From contig JAIUNL010000001.1 of assembly GCA_020161835.1 (NCBI GenBank), positions 248,001 through 312,000 on the forward strand: DNA of 64,000 nucleotides, read 5' to 3'. Below, one piece after another: positions 25,542 to 34,225 of the stretch. This stretch comes from Bacteroidota bacterium (GTDB lineage: Bacteria; Bacteroidota; JABWAT01). The position numbers and the translations under genes were made by a program. Position 1 is the first letter of the stretch, and the number at the start of each line of letters is the position of its first letter. The notes under the pieces are model-generated. The model was not told the origin of the DNA. It saw only the letters and a list, made by a program, of their open reading frames with translations, and ran no database searches.

Positions 25542-27383
25542 TTAAGAATTAACTTCGGATGAAGATTTTCTCTTCTTATCCCAGATTTTCCGTTCGTTCT
25601 CATCGAGAACCCGTTTTCTAAGGCGGATAGATTGCGGAGTCACTTCAATCAACTCATCGTCATTGATCCACTCAAGAGCTTCTTCAAGGGTTAGAACCCG
25701 TGGAGGTGTAATTTTCAGCGCATCATCAGTACCGGATGCCCGCATGTTGCTGAGTTTCTTTGCCTTGTTCAGGTTCACCACAATATCAAACTCACGGCTG
25801 TTTTCGCCAACAACCATTCCCGGATAAATCGGCGTACCTACTCTGATAAAGAAAATACCACGGTCATCGAGATTTGAAAGGGCATAACCGTTTGCTTCGC
25901 CATGTTCCATGGCAATCAGTGCACCGGCTTTTCTTCCCTTGATTTCACCTTTGAATGGCTCGTAACCGTGAATGGTGTGGGTCATGATGCCTTCGCCACG
26001 GGTATCCGTTTTGAATTCATTTGAGTACCCAAGCAAACCACGGGTCGGGATGTGGAAAGTAAGACGAATAGTCACATCAGAAATGTGGTGCATATTCATC
26101 ATTTCGGCTTTACGCTGACCGAGTTTTTCAATCACAACACCCATAGAACCTTCAGGAACATCGCAGATCAGTTCTTCGATCGGCTCACATTGCTTGCCTT
26201 CAATTTCACGAAGGATAACAACCGGTGCAGATACAGCAAACTCAAATCCTTCACGGCGCATGGTTTCAATCAGGATTGAAAGGTGAAGTTCACCCCGTCC
26301 TGAAACTTCAAACACATCAGCAGAAACGGTGTCTTCAACTTTTAACGCCAGATTTGAAAGTAACTCTTTGTACAAACGGTCACGAAGGTGACGGCTGGTA
26401 ACAAATTTTCCTTCTTTTCCTGCGAAAGGTGAGTTATTAACCATGAAGTTCATGGTCATGGTTGGCTGATCGATTGCTGTAAACGGAAGTGCAACCGGGT
26501 TCTCAAGATCTGCCAGAGTTTCACCAATGGTAATATCTTCAATACCTGCAAGTGCAACAATATCCCCGGCTGAAGCTGAATCAATTTCAACACGGGTCAG
26601 TTTTTCAAATCCGAACAATTTTGCAATTTTAAACTGGCTGATCTTTCCGTCTGCACGGATGCGGGCAACCTGTTGTCCTGATTTTACAGTTCCCTTATAA
26701 ATTTTACCAACTGCCACACGGCCAAGATATTCATTATAATTGATGGAAGTTACCAGCATCTGGAAATTTTCATCAATATGGGCAATCGGAGCCGGAATTT
26801 CGGTGATGATTTTGTCGAGCAGCGGGAATACGTTTTCTTCAGGATCGTCAATCTTGTGTTTGGCAAATCCGAGTTTTGCTGAAGCAAAAACATAAGGGAA
26901 ATCAAGCTGATCTTCGTGAGCACCGAGTTCAATGAACAAGTCAAGAACCATGTCATGAACTTCAACCGGGCGGCTTCTCGGGCGGTCAATCTTGTTGACA
27001 ACAACCATGACCTTCAGGCCGGCTTCAAGAGATTTCCTTAATACATATTTGGTCTGAGGCATCGGACCTTCAAAAGCGTCAACCAGGAGAAGAACTCCGT
27101 CAACCATTGAGAGAATCCGTTCAACTTCACCGCCAAAGTCAGCGTGACCCGGGGTATCCACAATGTTGATTTTGTGGTCTTTATAATGGAAGGAGGCATT
27201 TTTACTGAAAATAGTAATGCCGCGTTCTTTTTCCAGATCATTGGAATCCATGACCCGGCGTTCAATTTTTTGGTTTTCCCGGAAGGTTCCGGTTTGCTGG
27301 AGAATGGCATCTACCAGCGTTGTCTTACCATGATCTACGTGAGCAATAATTGCGATATTTCGGATATCATCCCGTCTTTGCAT
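25542..27383 (-). CDS. typA: Ribosome-associated GTPase TypA/BipA
   Basis: A 613-residue translational GTPase. G1 is AHVDHGKT at 14-21, G2 lies in EKERGIT, G3 is DTPGHADFGGEVER and G4 is NKID. EF-G-like domains III and V and the family-specific C-terminal domain follow (SNMRASGTDDALKITPPR, then EALEWINDDELIEVTP). Length fits the family (about 605-615). BipA helps assembly of the large ribosomal subunit, notably at low temperature or under stress. Monocistronic: own promoter element and a bidirectional terminator. Confidence 0.97.
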   Translation of the reverse strand: MQRRDDIRNIAIIAHVDHGKTTLVDAILQQTGTFRENQKIERRVMDSNDLEKERGITIFSKNASFHYKDHKINIVDTPGHADFGGEVERILSMVDGVLLLVDAFEGPMPQTKYVLRKSLEAGLKVMVVVNKIDRPRSRPVEVHDMVLDLFIELGAHEDQLDFPYVFASAKLGFAKHKIDDPEENVFPLLDKIITEIPAPIAHIDENFQMLVTSINYNEYLGRVAVGKIYKGTVKSGQQVARIRADGKISQFKIAKLFGFEKLTRVEIDSASAGDIVALAGIEDITIGETLADLENPVALPFTAIDQPTMTMNFMVNNSPFAGKEGKFVTSRHLRDRLYKELLSNLALKVEDTVSADVFEVSGRGELHLSILIETMRREGFEFAVSAPVVILREIEGKQCEPIEELICDVPEGSMGVVIEKLGQRKAEMMNMHHISDVTIRLTFHIPTRGLLGYSNEFKTDTRGEGIMTHTIHGYEPFKGEIKGRKAGALIAMEHGEANGYALSNLDDRGIFFIRVGTPIYPGMVVGENSREFDIVVNLNKAKKLSNMRASGTDDALKITPPRVLTLEEALEWINDDELIEVTPQSIRLRKRVLDENERKIWDKKRKSSSEVNS

Positions 27384-27409
27384 ACAAACCTGAATTTTTT
27401 GAATAGCGA

Positions 27410-27417
27410 CAAAGGTA
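27410..27417 (-). promoter_or_regulatory. -7 element of the typA promoter
   Basis: TACCTTTG on the minus strand matches TAnnTTTG exactly and lies about 27 nt before the typA ATG. The expected -33 position holds TTC rather than TTG. Confidence 0.5.
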
Positions 27418-27449
27418 CGGATTTTTTATTTTTTTTCCGAACAGGATGC

Positions 27450-27605
27450 AGAAATAGGGAGGAAATACGTTGTACGGGGTACGCTATACGTTTTAAGGAG
27501 GAGGGGAGACCGTTACAAGTTAAAAGTCGGGCAAAGCGAAAATTCCGAACCAGGGTGGAAATCCATTTAACCCTGAACATTGAACATTTAACCTTTGTCC
27601 TGATT
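27450..27605. repeat. Decayed repeat tract between typA and the M28 peptidase gene
   Basis: Near 27505-27550, read on the minus strand, is a decayed copy of the hairpin-tail repeat (TCGGAATTTTCGCTTTGC, then CCGACTTTTAACTTGTAAC). Around it lie word-like low-complexity stretches: TACGTTGTACGGGGTACG and, at 27567-27600, repeated AACATTGAACATTTAACC. No gene is seen in 27384-27634. Confidence 0.5.
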
Positions 27606-27634
27606 GCTGCCCCACGTTACCAATCACCGGCAGT

Positions 27635-29017
27635 TTAAAATCTTCCGTTTTGGTCAATGAGATAGGTCATGATCGTCATGGCAGCGGCACCAAGCTGAAG
27701 TTCCCTTTTATTTACCGATTCAAAGGTATCGGTTGACGCATGATGAACGTCAAAATACCGCTGGGAATCAGGAACATAACCCATCATGTGGGTTCCAAAT
27801 TTTCTGAGGAAGGAAATATCGACGCCACCACCACCACGGATGATCATATCGGCATAAATCGGTTCGAAATACTTTTTCCAGGTTTTATACTGTTCAACCA
27901 AAGAATCACTGAGCTCGATCGAATGTCCGCGCGGAGTAAAACCGCCCCGGTCAGATTCGTTGGCTGCAATGTGATTTTCCTGATTCAGTTCAGCCTGACG
28001 GGCATATTCTTTTCCACCGATTCCACCCACCTCTTCCGACATAAATAAAACGGCCCGAAGTGTTCTTTTGGGTTTATAGTTCAGCGATTTCAGCAACCGG
28101 AGCACTTCGATGGATTGAACCACACCGGCACCATCATCATGTGCGCCTTGCGCCAGATCCCAGCTATCGAGATGTCCGCCAACCAGAATGATTTCATCAG
28201 GGAATTCACTGCCTCCGATTTCACCAATGACATTATGGGAAACGACGGGAGCTTCATTCCGGCAATCCATTTTCATTGAAATGGTCAGTTTGGGATTAGC
28301 TTTCAGTTTTTGACTGAGCAATTCAGCGGCTTTTGTTGAAATTGCAGCTGCAGGTACTTTTGGGATAGAATCCTGATAGTTAACCATTCCTGTATGCGGA
28401 ATATCGTCCAGCCGGTTGGTCATCGATCTCACCAAAACCCCGGCCGCGCCATATTTCCCGGCCACAGACGGACCGGCACTTCTCTGATCGGCGGCACCAC
28501 CATAACAAGCCATCGTGTTAACCACAGATTCATCAAAAGCCCGGTTGTAGAAAACAATTTTTCCTTTGACTCTGAAACCAAGAGAATCGACTTCTTTCAA
28601 TGAATGAACTTCAATTACTTCCGCTGAAAGTCCGTCTTTTGGCGTTCCGGGACTTAAACCCAGAGAACACATGGAGAGAGAAACCGGCTTTTTTCCTTTT
28701 TCAACTATTGAAACCTGATCGTTTTTGCCTCTCACCCATTTCGGAACGGTAACCGGCTGAAGAAAAACCCGGTCGAACCCATAAGATTCCATTTTAGCTT
28801 TTCCCCAGTTTGCTGCTTTTTCTGCACCTTCCGAACCGGTCAAGCGTGGTCCTTGACTGCAAAGTTCACCCAAATCATCGTAACATTTCCCATTCACCAT
28901 CGCCTGCTTTATAATGGTTTTCGCCATTATCATCTGCGGATCTTCTGTTTGGGTAAAGGCGGATTCTGTAGCAAAAAGAAGTGGCAGGACCAATAAAAGC
29001 GAACTGGGTTTATTCAT
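27635..29017 (-). CDS. Exported M28 family zinc aminopeptidase with PA domain
   Basis: A 460-residue exported peptidase (signal peptide ends ESAFTQ). Residues about 130-255 form a protease-associated insert (GKIVFYNRAFDE, KYGAAGVLVRSM, VPAAAISTKAAELL). The zinc site of M28 is complete: GGHLDSWDLAQGAHDDGAG (first His and bridging Asp), SEEVGG with the catalytic Glu and a ligand, ESD, and the last His in HHASTDT. It should remove N-terminal residues from peptides outside the inner membrane. The next gene upstream on the same strand is an S46 dipeptidyl peptidase, 355 nt away, so the two may feed the same peptide-degradation route. Confidence 0.9.
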   Translation of the reverse strand: MNKPSSLLLVLPLLFATESAFTQTEDPQMIMAKTIIKQAMVNGKCYDDLGELCSQGPRLTGSEGAEKAANWGKAKMESYGFDRVFLQPVTVPKWVRGKNDQVSIVEKGKKPVSLSMCSLGLSPGTPKDGLSAEVIEVHSLKEVDSLGFRVKGKIVFYNRAFDESVVNTMACYGGAADQRSAGPSVAGKYGAAGVLVRSMTNRLDDIPHTGMVNYQDSIPKVPAAAISTKAAELLSQKLKANPKLTISMKMDCRNEAPVVSHNVIGEIGGSEFPDEIILVGGHLDSWDLAQGAHDDGAGVVQSIEVLRLLKSLNYKPKRTLRAVLFMSEEVGGIGGKEYARQAELNQENHIAANESDRGGFTPRGHSIELSDSLVEQYKTWKKYFEPIYADMIIRGGGGVDISFLRKFGTHMMGYVPDSQRYFDVHHASTDTFESVNKRELQLGAAAMTIMTYLIDQNGRF

Positions 29018-29372
29018 TGATTTGGTTGGTTTTGGTTTAATTTTATGCCTTCGGCGAGGTTATTAACCCCTCTGCCTTCGGCAAGGGACTGTCTAAAAGG
29101 GTTATATTTTAATAAAACTTCGTGGATTCCCGCCTTCGCGGGAATGACAACCCGGTAAAAATTACTTATACCCACGATATTGTCATCCCCGCGAAGGCGG
29201 GTTAACGAAGATCCAGTATTTATTCTTTCTTTAATTGCCCACTAAAATTTCATACTTATTGTTTTCTGCATTTAACTTACCACCCCGATATGAATCGGGA
29301 TCTTCGCTATGCTCGACTTGTAACTTATCACCCCGAAATAAATTCGGGGTCTTCGTTGCACTCGACTTATAA
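29018..29372. repeat. Repeat-filled spacer: two short palindromic elements and two tandem hairpin-tail units
   Basis: No gene is visible. 29123-29149 and 29181-29216 are two copies, in opposite orientation, of the TGTCATyCC palindrome family with the core CCCGCCTTCGCGGG. 29274-29374 holds two tandem units of about 48 nt. Each is AACTTAyCACCCCGA, a hairpin (CCCGA/TCGGG or CCCCGAA/TTCGGGG), then TCTTCG, GCTCGACTT or GCACTCGACTT, and TAACT. The start of the region has two GCCTTCGGC palindromes. Confidence 0.75.
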
Positions 29373-31505
29373 CTATCTTATTCCCATTTCTTTGAGCAGG
29401 TAACCGGCACCGCCGATTTCTTTCGTTACCCATAGAATGTACCGGATGTCGACACCCATTGACCGGCTGTACGATTCACTCCAGTTATAATCGTTGACTG
29501 TTGCTTCAAAAGAACGGTCAAAATTCACGGCAACGAGTTCACCTTTTGCGTTCATCACCGGGCTGCCTGAGTTGCCACCGGTCGTATCGGTGTTGTAAAG
29601 AATGGCAACCGGTAATTTTTTACCGGACTTCACCGTTTGAGAGTAGATCGTTTGAAGGCGTTTTTCCATGAAGTAATCGCCTTCATCAGTAGCTTTTTCA
29701 AGAACACCGGCAAGTGATGTCACAGGTGAATACCAGGCTCCGTCGAACGGCTGATATCCCTTCACCCGGCCGTAGGTAAACCTAAGGGTTGAATTGGCGT
29801 CCGGAATGAAACCGGCACCTTTCCATTGTTCCTTGATGTCTATATAATCCGCCATGAGCTTGTTCAACGTTCCGGTCCAGTTATTTCTTCTTTCGGCGAT
29901 GGGGGCAAACTGTTTTTCGATTTCCCCGGCAAGCTGAAGCCATGGATTTGATGATAACTCTTTTTTATCCCCGGTTTGATCAATCCAGTTAGAAATCATG
30001 TCAGCAGTAAGACGATTTTCATTTGAAAACAATACAGAAATAAGAGAATCAATGATAACCACCGGGTTTGATTTTCCGATTCTGGAATCAACCGCCTCAA
30101 CCCGCTGACCCGAAGGAAGACCGGCCGCATCAAGAAGTATTTTCTTCATGAATTCCTTTTCGATGGGAAGATGCATGTTGGATTCTGTACGGGCAGTTGA
30201 CGATTTAATTCCGGCAAGTCCGGCTTTCCGGTAAGTGGCGGGTCTTAACGAATCTGCAACGGATTCATATTTTTTCAGATCGTTTAAAATTCTGGCAAAA
30301 TTGAGAAGTCCGCTGGTTCTGTACAGTTCACGGTACCAGAGATTCCGGTTTCCTTCGGCTTTCATTTCACCGTAAACCTGTCTGATTTGCGGAATAACGT
30401 CGCCATATTTTGCTTTGCGGCCGGGATTTTCATTAATCCAGGATTGAAGTGCATTTTCTTCATTCAATCGCTGCTCAGTCAATCCCAAGCGGGTCAGGCC
30501 TTTGATTTTGCCTTTAAAGTTTTTCGTCACATTGGCCAGACTTTTGATTCGTGCTGCAAGTTTGATGGCGACTGCCGGATTATTTTTCCCGGCTTCTTCC
30601 ATTTTTCTGATCTGCCAGTCGTAAAGGGAAGAAATAACCGGCAGGTCAAACTCTTCCTGCATCGCCATGAAATCTGCCGGTTGATGACGAAAGGTTCTGC
30701 CCGGATAACCCAGAATGAAAACAAAATCTCCGTCTTTTACCCCATCCGGATTAACTTTAAGAACTTTTTTCGGATGGAAGGGCACGTTATCCGGTGAATA
30801 GGCGGCCGGTTCTCCATTTTTACCAACGTAAGCCCTGATGAATGAAAAATCGCCGGTATGCCGTGGCCAAACCCAATTGTCTGATTCACCGCCGAACTCA
30901 CCAATGCTCCGTGGCGGAACATAAACCAACCGAACATCCCGAATGGTTTGATATTTGAAAAGCAGGTAGGATTTCCCGGCAAACATTTCCGACACTTCAG
31001 CTTTTATTCCTGGATTTGCAGTTTCTTCTGCTTTTACAAGATCAGCCGATGCTTTTGCAATAAGTTTGTTGCGTTCTGAAGGGGATGCAGCTCCGGCAGC
31101 AGCTTTGAGGATTTCTTTTGATACATCACGGCTGCCGACGGTTATTCTGACGGTAATTCCTTTCGCCTCGATTTCCTGTTCCCGGCCGGTGGCAATAAAT
31201 CCGTTGGTGATATAATCCTGTTCGGTTGAACTGGCTGACTGAACAGCAGAAAAGACACAATGGTGGTTGGTAAGAATCAGTCCGTCACCCGAAATAAAGG
31301 CACCCGAACATCCGCCGACACCAACAAGGGCATCCGTTAAGCCAACTCCGCCCGGATTGTAAATTTCTTTTGCGGTCAGTTTAATTCCCGTTTTTTTCAA
31401 ATCCAGTTTCTTAAGATCAGAAACCGGGTACATGCCCTCTTCAGCAAAAGAAAATCCGGAAAAGGTGATTGAAGTCAGAATTAAAAGCAACAGTAGTTTT
31501 TTCAT
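29373..31505 (-). CDS. S46 family dipeptidyl peptidase, DPP11-like
   Basis: A 710-residue exported serine peptidase with a signal peptide ending FSFAEEG. Chymotrypsin-like halves flank a helical domain. The catalytic His is in LTNHHC (81-82), and GESDNWVWPRHTGDFSFIR near 225-243 is the conserved aspartate region. The serine is S646 in GGNSGSPV. Eighteen residues after the serine is R664 (FDRSFE). In P. gingivalis the equivalent position 673 is Arg in DPP11 (cleaves after Asp/Glu) and Gly in DPP7, so acidic P1 specificity is inferred here. It releases dipeptides in the periplasm for uptake, consistent with peptide-based growth. Confidence 0.92.
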   Translation of the reverse strand: MKKLLLLLILTSITFSGFSFAEEGMYPVSDLKKLDLKKTGIKLTAKEIYNPGGVGLTDALVGVGGCSGAFISGDGLILTNHHCVFSAVQSASSTEQDYITNGFIATGREQEIEAKGITVRITVGSRDVSKEILKAAAGAASPSERNKLIAKASADLVKAEETANPGIKAEVSEMFAGKSYLLFKYQTIRDVRLVYVPPRSIGEFGGESDNWVWPRHTGDFSFIRAYVGKNGEPAAYSPDNVPFHPKKVLKVNPDGVKDGDFVFILGYPGRTFRHQPADFMAMQEEFDLPVISSLYDWQIRKMEEAGKNNPAVAIKLAARIKSLANVTKNFKGKIKGLTRLGLTEQRLNEENALQSWINENPGRKAKYGDVIPQIRQVYGEMKAEGNRNLWYRELYRTSGLLNFARILNDLKKYESVADSLRPATYRKAGLAGIKSSTARTESNMHLPIEKEFMKKILLDAAGLPSGQRVEAVDSRIGKSNPVVIIDSLISVLFSNENRLTADMISNWIDQTGDKKELSSNPWLQLAGEIEKQFAPIAERRNNWTGTLNKLMADYIDIKEQWKGAGFIPDANSTLRFTYGRVKGYQPFDGAWYSPVTSLAGVLEKATDEGDYFMEKRLQTIYSQTVKSGKKLPVAILYNTDTTGGNSGSPVMNAKGELVAVNFDRSFEATVNDYNWSESYSRSMGVDIRYILWVTKEIGGAGYLLKEMGIR

Positions 31506-31856
31506 AACAACTCAAAAATTAAAGCGCTGAAAATGGAAAAAATAAGGGATTGAATCAAGACCGGGGGGATTTGGAGACCCCAAAGACGCCAAGGCGCTAA
31601 GAATACAGTTTTTAGGTTTTTCTCGCAAAGCCGCCGGGTACGCAAAGCGGAGGGAGGATTTTTAGTTTAAATGCCAGTAGGAAAATCAGGAAAAAGTGAC
31701 CTTTTGAAGTTCATTTTGAAAAAATTTCTTGTACTGGTATTATGAACTCATAACCGGGGAGGTTTTAATATTACCCAATTTTGTTATTTCCTATAAAAAA
31801 TCCCCCCGCTTAGCGTTCCCTTTGCGTCTTCGCGCCTTTGCGCGCAAATTCTGTAT
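31506..31856. repeat. Spacer with CGCAAAG-type repeat words
   Basis: No gene is visible. 31575-31604 and 31618-31652 carry the words AAAGACGCCAAGGCGC and CGCAAAGCCGCCGGG/CGCAAAGCGGAG. 31808-31853 carries the reverse orientation (CTTAGCG, CTTTGCGTCTTCGCGCC, TTTGCGCGCAAA). The two ends are thus inverted relatives about 200 nt apart around plain AT-rich sequence. Words of this kind are scattered in many bacterial genomes. Confidence 0.45.
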
Positions 31857-33326
31857 TTATCCCTTGATTTTCCCTACTTCCCTGGCGACAATCTGACCTG
31901 AAATCAAAGCCGGCGGCACACCCGGACCCGGAACGGTGAGCTGACCGGTGTACCAGAGATTTTTCACTTTTTTCGATTTCAGTTTGGGTTTGAAAACGGC
32001 AGTTTGCGGAAGGGTGTTGGCGAGTCCGTAGGCGTTACCTTTGAATGAGTGATAATCAGCCGTAAAATCATCCATGGCATAACTTCTTTTCAGCACAACA
32101 TGATCACGCACGTTTTGTCCTGTGAGCTTTTCAAGACGATCCATCACCATTTTATACTGCTTTTCACGCTCCTCATCAGAATCTTTCAAACCGGGTGCAA
32201 GCGGAATAAGAATGACGAGAGTTTCCTTTCCTTCCGGGGCAACGGTTGAGTCAGTTTTTGATGAGACTGATGTATAAAATAGCGGTTTATCCGGCCAGCG
32301 TGGCGTTCCGTAAATGGCTTCTGCGTGACGGTCAAAACTTTCATCGAAGAACAGGGTGTGGTGAACCATGTTGTCGAGCTTTTTATCCAGACCGATAAAG
32401 AACAGCAGACTGGAGGGCGACATGGTTCTGGATTCCCAGTATTCCGGTTTGTAAACCCGGTATTTTTCGGGCAGAAGAACCTGTTCGGTGTGCTGATAGT
32501 CGCTGTTTGCAATGACCACATCCGCAGAAAAAGATCCGGCAACAGTTTCTACAGAAGTGATTTTTCCGTTTTTCACAGTCAGACCTGTTACCTCATGATT
32601 CAGCCGGATATCAACGCCGTTATCCTCACAAACTTTTACCAATGCTTTCACAATCTGAACCATTCCGCCTTTCGGATACCAGGTTCCCAGAACCAGATCG
32701 GCATAATTCATCATGGAATATAACGCAGGCGTGTTGGCGGGTGTTGATCCGAGAAACAAAACCGGAAATTCGAGCAGCTCAATCAACTTCGGATGAGTAA
32801 ATAAGGAACGGATGTGACTGCGGATGGACGAAAACATCTGAATCCGGAAGCTTTCCCGGATGACTTTCAGGTCGATAAATTCGGTGATGGAATGGGATGG
32901 ACGGTGGACGTAATCACCAACGCCAACTGTATATTTAAATTCAGCCTGGGCAAGGAATTTTCTGAGATTCGGAACGGAACCTGGTTCCAGTTTTTCGAAT
33001 AGGGCTTCCAGCTCTTTCATCCCGGCAGGAACGTCCATCTGGTCATCTTCACCGAAGTAAATACGATAACCCGGATCGAGACGTATCAACTCATAAAAAT
33101 CGGACACTTTCTTTCCGAAAAGACCGAAGGTTTCTTCAAAAACCTCAGGCATCCAGTACCAGCTCGGACCCATGTCGAAGGTAAATCCGTCCTGCTGCCA
33201 GACACGGGCACGACCGCCGGGCTGATCATTTTTTTCGAGAAGGGTGACTTTATAACCGTCACGGGCAAGAAGGGCGGCGGCGGTGAGTCCGGCAAAACCG
33301 GACCCGATAACGATAACTGATTTCAT
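31857..33326 (-). CDS. Phytoene desaturase-type carotenoid oxidoreductase (CrtI family)
   Basis: A 489-residue FAD enzyme. The N-terminal dinucleotide-binding motif is VIGSGFAGLTAAALLARDG, then EKNDQPGGRARVW and GFTFDMGPSWYWMPEVFE. The C-terminus has the CrtI-type signature LTVPGPGVPPALISGQIVA. CrtI relatives introduce double bonds into phytoene or act on other carotenoids (desaturases, isomerases, ketolases share this fold), so the exact step is open. No phytoene synthase or other carotenoid gene lies nearby: it is flanked by an S46 peptidase and Dps. Confidence 0.88.
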   Translation of the reverse strand: MKSVIVIGSGFAGLTAAALLARDGYKVTLLEKNDQPGGRARVWQQDGFTFDMGPSWYWMPEVFEETFGLFGKKVSDFYELIRLDPGYRIYFGEDDQMDVPAGMKELEALFEKLEPGSVPNLRKFLAQAEFKYTVGVGDYVHRPSHSITEFIDLKVIRESFRIQMFSSIRSHIRSLFTHPKLIELLEFPVLFLGSTPANTPALYSMMNYADLVLGTWYPKGGMVQIVKALVKVCEDNGVDIRLNHEVTGLTVKNGKITSVETVAGSFSADVVIANSDYQHTEQVLLPEKYRVYKPEYWESRTMSPSSLLFFIGLDKKLDNMVHHTLFFDESFDRHAEAIYGTPRWPDKPLFYTSVSSKTDSTVAPEGKETLVILIPLAPGLKDSDEEREKQYKMVMDRLEKLTGQNVRDHVVLKRSYAMDDFTADYHSFKGNAYGLANTLPQTAVFKPKLKSKKVKNLWYTGQLTVPGPGVPPALISGQIVAREVGKIKG

Positions 33327-33404
33327 TGCTGACTTCTGAATTAAGTTTGTACAAGATCAAACACGAAAAAGAGGTGAGATAATTTCCGGTGGCAGAAATA
33401 TTTT

Positions 33405-33598
33405 ACCACGGAGAACACAAAGTGAAAACAGGAGTCCACAAAGGATTTTAAAAGAAAAAGATGTCATCCCGGACTTGATCCGGGATCCATGCATTTTTTT
33501 CAATTTGCTGGATCCCCGGCCCCGATTCTTAAGCTGGGGCAGGCTAAATCCGGGCAGCATTTTGTTTAAACCCGTAATATGTGACCCGTTACCCGTAA
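33405..33598. repeat. Spacer with palindromic and word-type repeats
   Basis: 33408-33445 holds ACCACGGAGAACACAAAG words. 33462-33490 is a TGTCATCCC element with core CCCGGACTTGATCCGGG followed by ATCCA. 33575-33600, read on the minus strand, is the word tract TACGGGTAACGGGTCACATA, which recurs at 58950-58990 and 62510-62565. No gene between 33327 and 33598. Confidence 0.6.
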
Positions 33599-34075
33599 TT
33601 ACTTCTTCAGCGTTGCGGAATACATCCAGACGAGTTTTTCCTGTTCTCTGATATAATCACTCATGAGGGCATTGGTTCCCTCGTCACCGGCTTCGGCGGC
33701 AAGTTCAAGTAATTCACGCTGTTTGGTGATGGTGACTTTGAATGACTCCAGAATCCGGCCAACGGCATCTTTTCCGTCATGCACATTTTTGGCTTCTTTG
33801 ATTTTTGCTCTCGTGATATAATCTGAGTACGCATGAACCGGTGTATCCCCCAAGGTGAGAACCCGTTCTGCGATTTCATCTACTTTCAGAAGCAGATTGT
33901 TGTAGAGTTCTTCAAATTTGAGGTGGAGTTCGAAAAATTTCTCACCCTGAATGTTCCAGTGAAATCCTCTCACATTCATGTAAAAAACCTGATAATTTGA
34001 AAGCAGATCATTCAGCTCTGAGGATAGTTTTTTAGCCTTTTTCCCATCTAGTCCGATTGCATTTAACTTTGACAT
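33599..34075 (-). CDS. dps: Dps family DNA-protection/mini-ferritin
   Basis: A 158-residue four-helix protein of the Dps family. The inter-subunit ferroxidase ligands are in place with the usual spacing: H39 (GFHWNIQG), H51, D66 and E70 (KVDEIAERV), 12, 15 and 4 residues apart. Dps forms a 12-mer that oxidises Fe(II) with peroxide and stores it, protecting DNA. The lysine-rich N-terminus (GKKAKKLSSE) could help DNA binding. AGGAGTG precedes the ATG. Monocistronic between repeat-filled and AT-rich spacers; I could not assign its promoter. Confidence 0.93.
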   Translation of the reverse strand: MSKLNAIGLDGKKAKKLSSELNDLLSNYQVFYMNVRGFHWNIQGEKFFELHLKFEELYNNLLLKVDEIAERVLTLGDTPVHAYSDYITRAKIKEAKNVHDGKDAVGRILESFKVTITKQRELLELAAEAGDEGTNALMSDYIREQEKLVWMYSATLKK

Positions 34076-34225
34076 GATTCACTCCTTTTTAGGTAAAGTT
34101 CGGTGAAAATTGACCATAAGCAAAATCGATATTATTTACAATGGCGATAGAAAATGCAAATACACAAGCGCTCTTTTCCTGTTTTAGCTAAATAATTTCA
34201 TGCATCCCAAAAAACAATCTGGAAA

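Noticed and set aside
29274..29374. CRISPR-like tandem repeat
   Set aside because: Only two units, no spacers of constant length, units are themselves hairpins and occur elsewhere singly; no cas genes.
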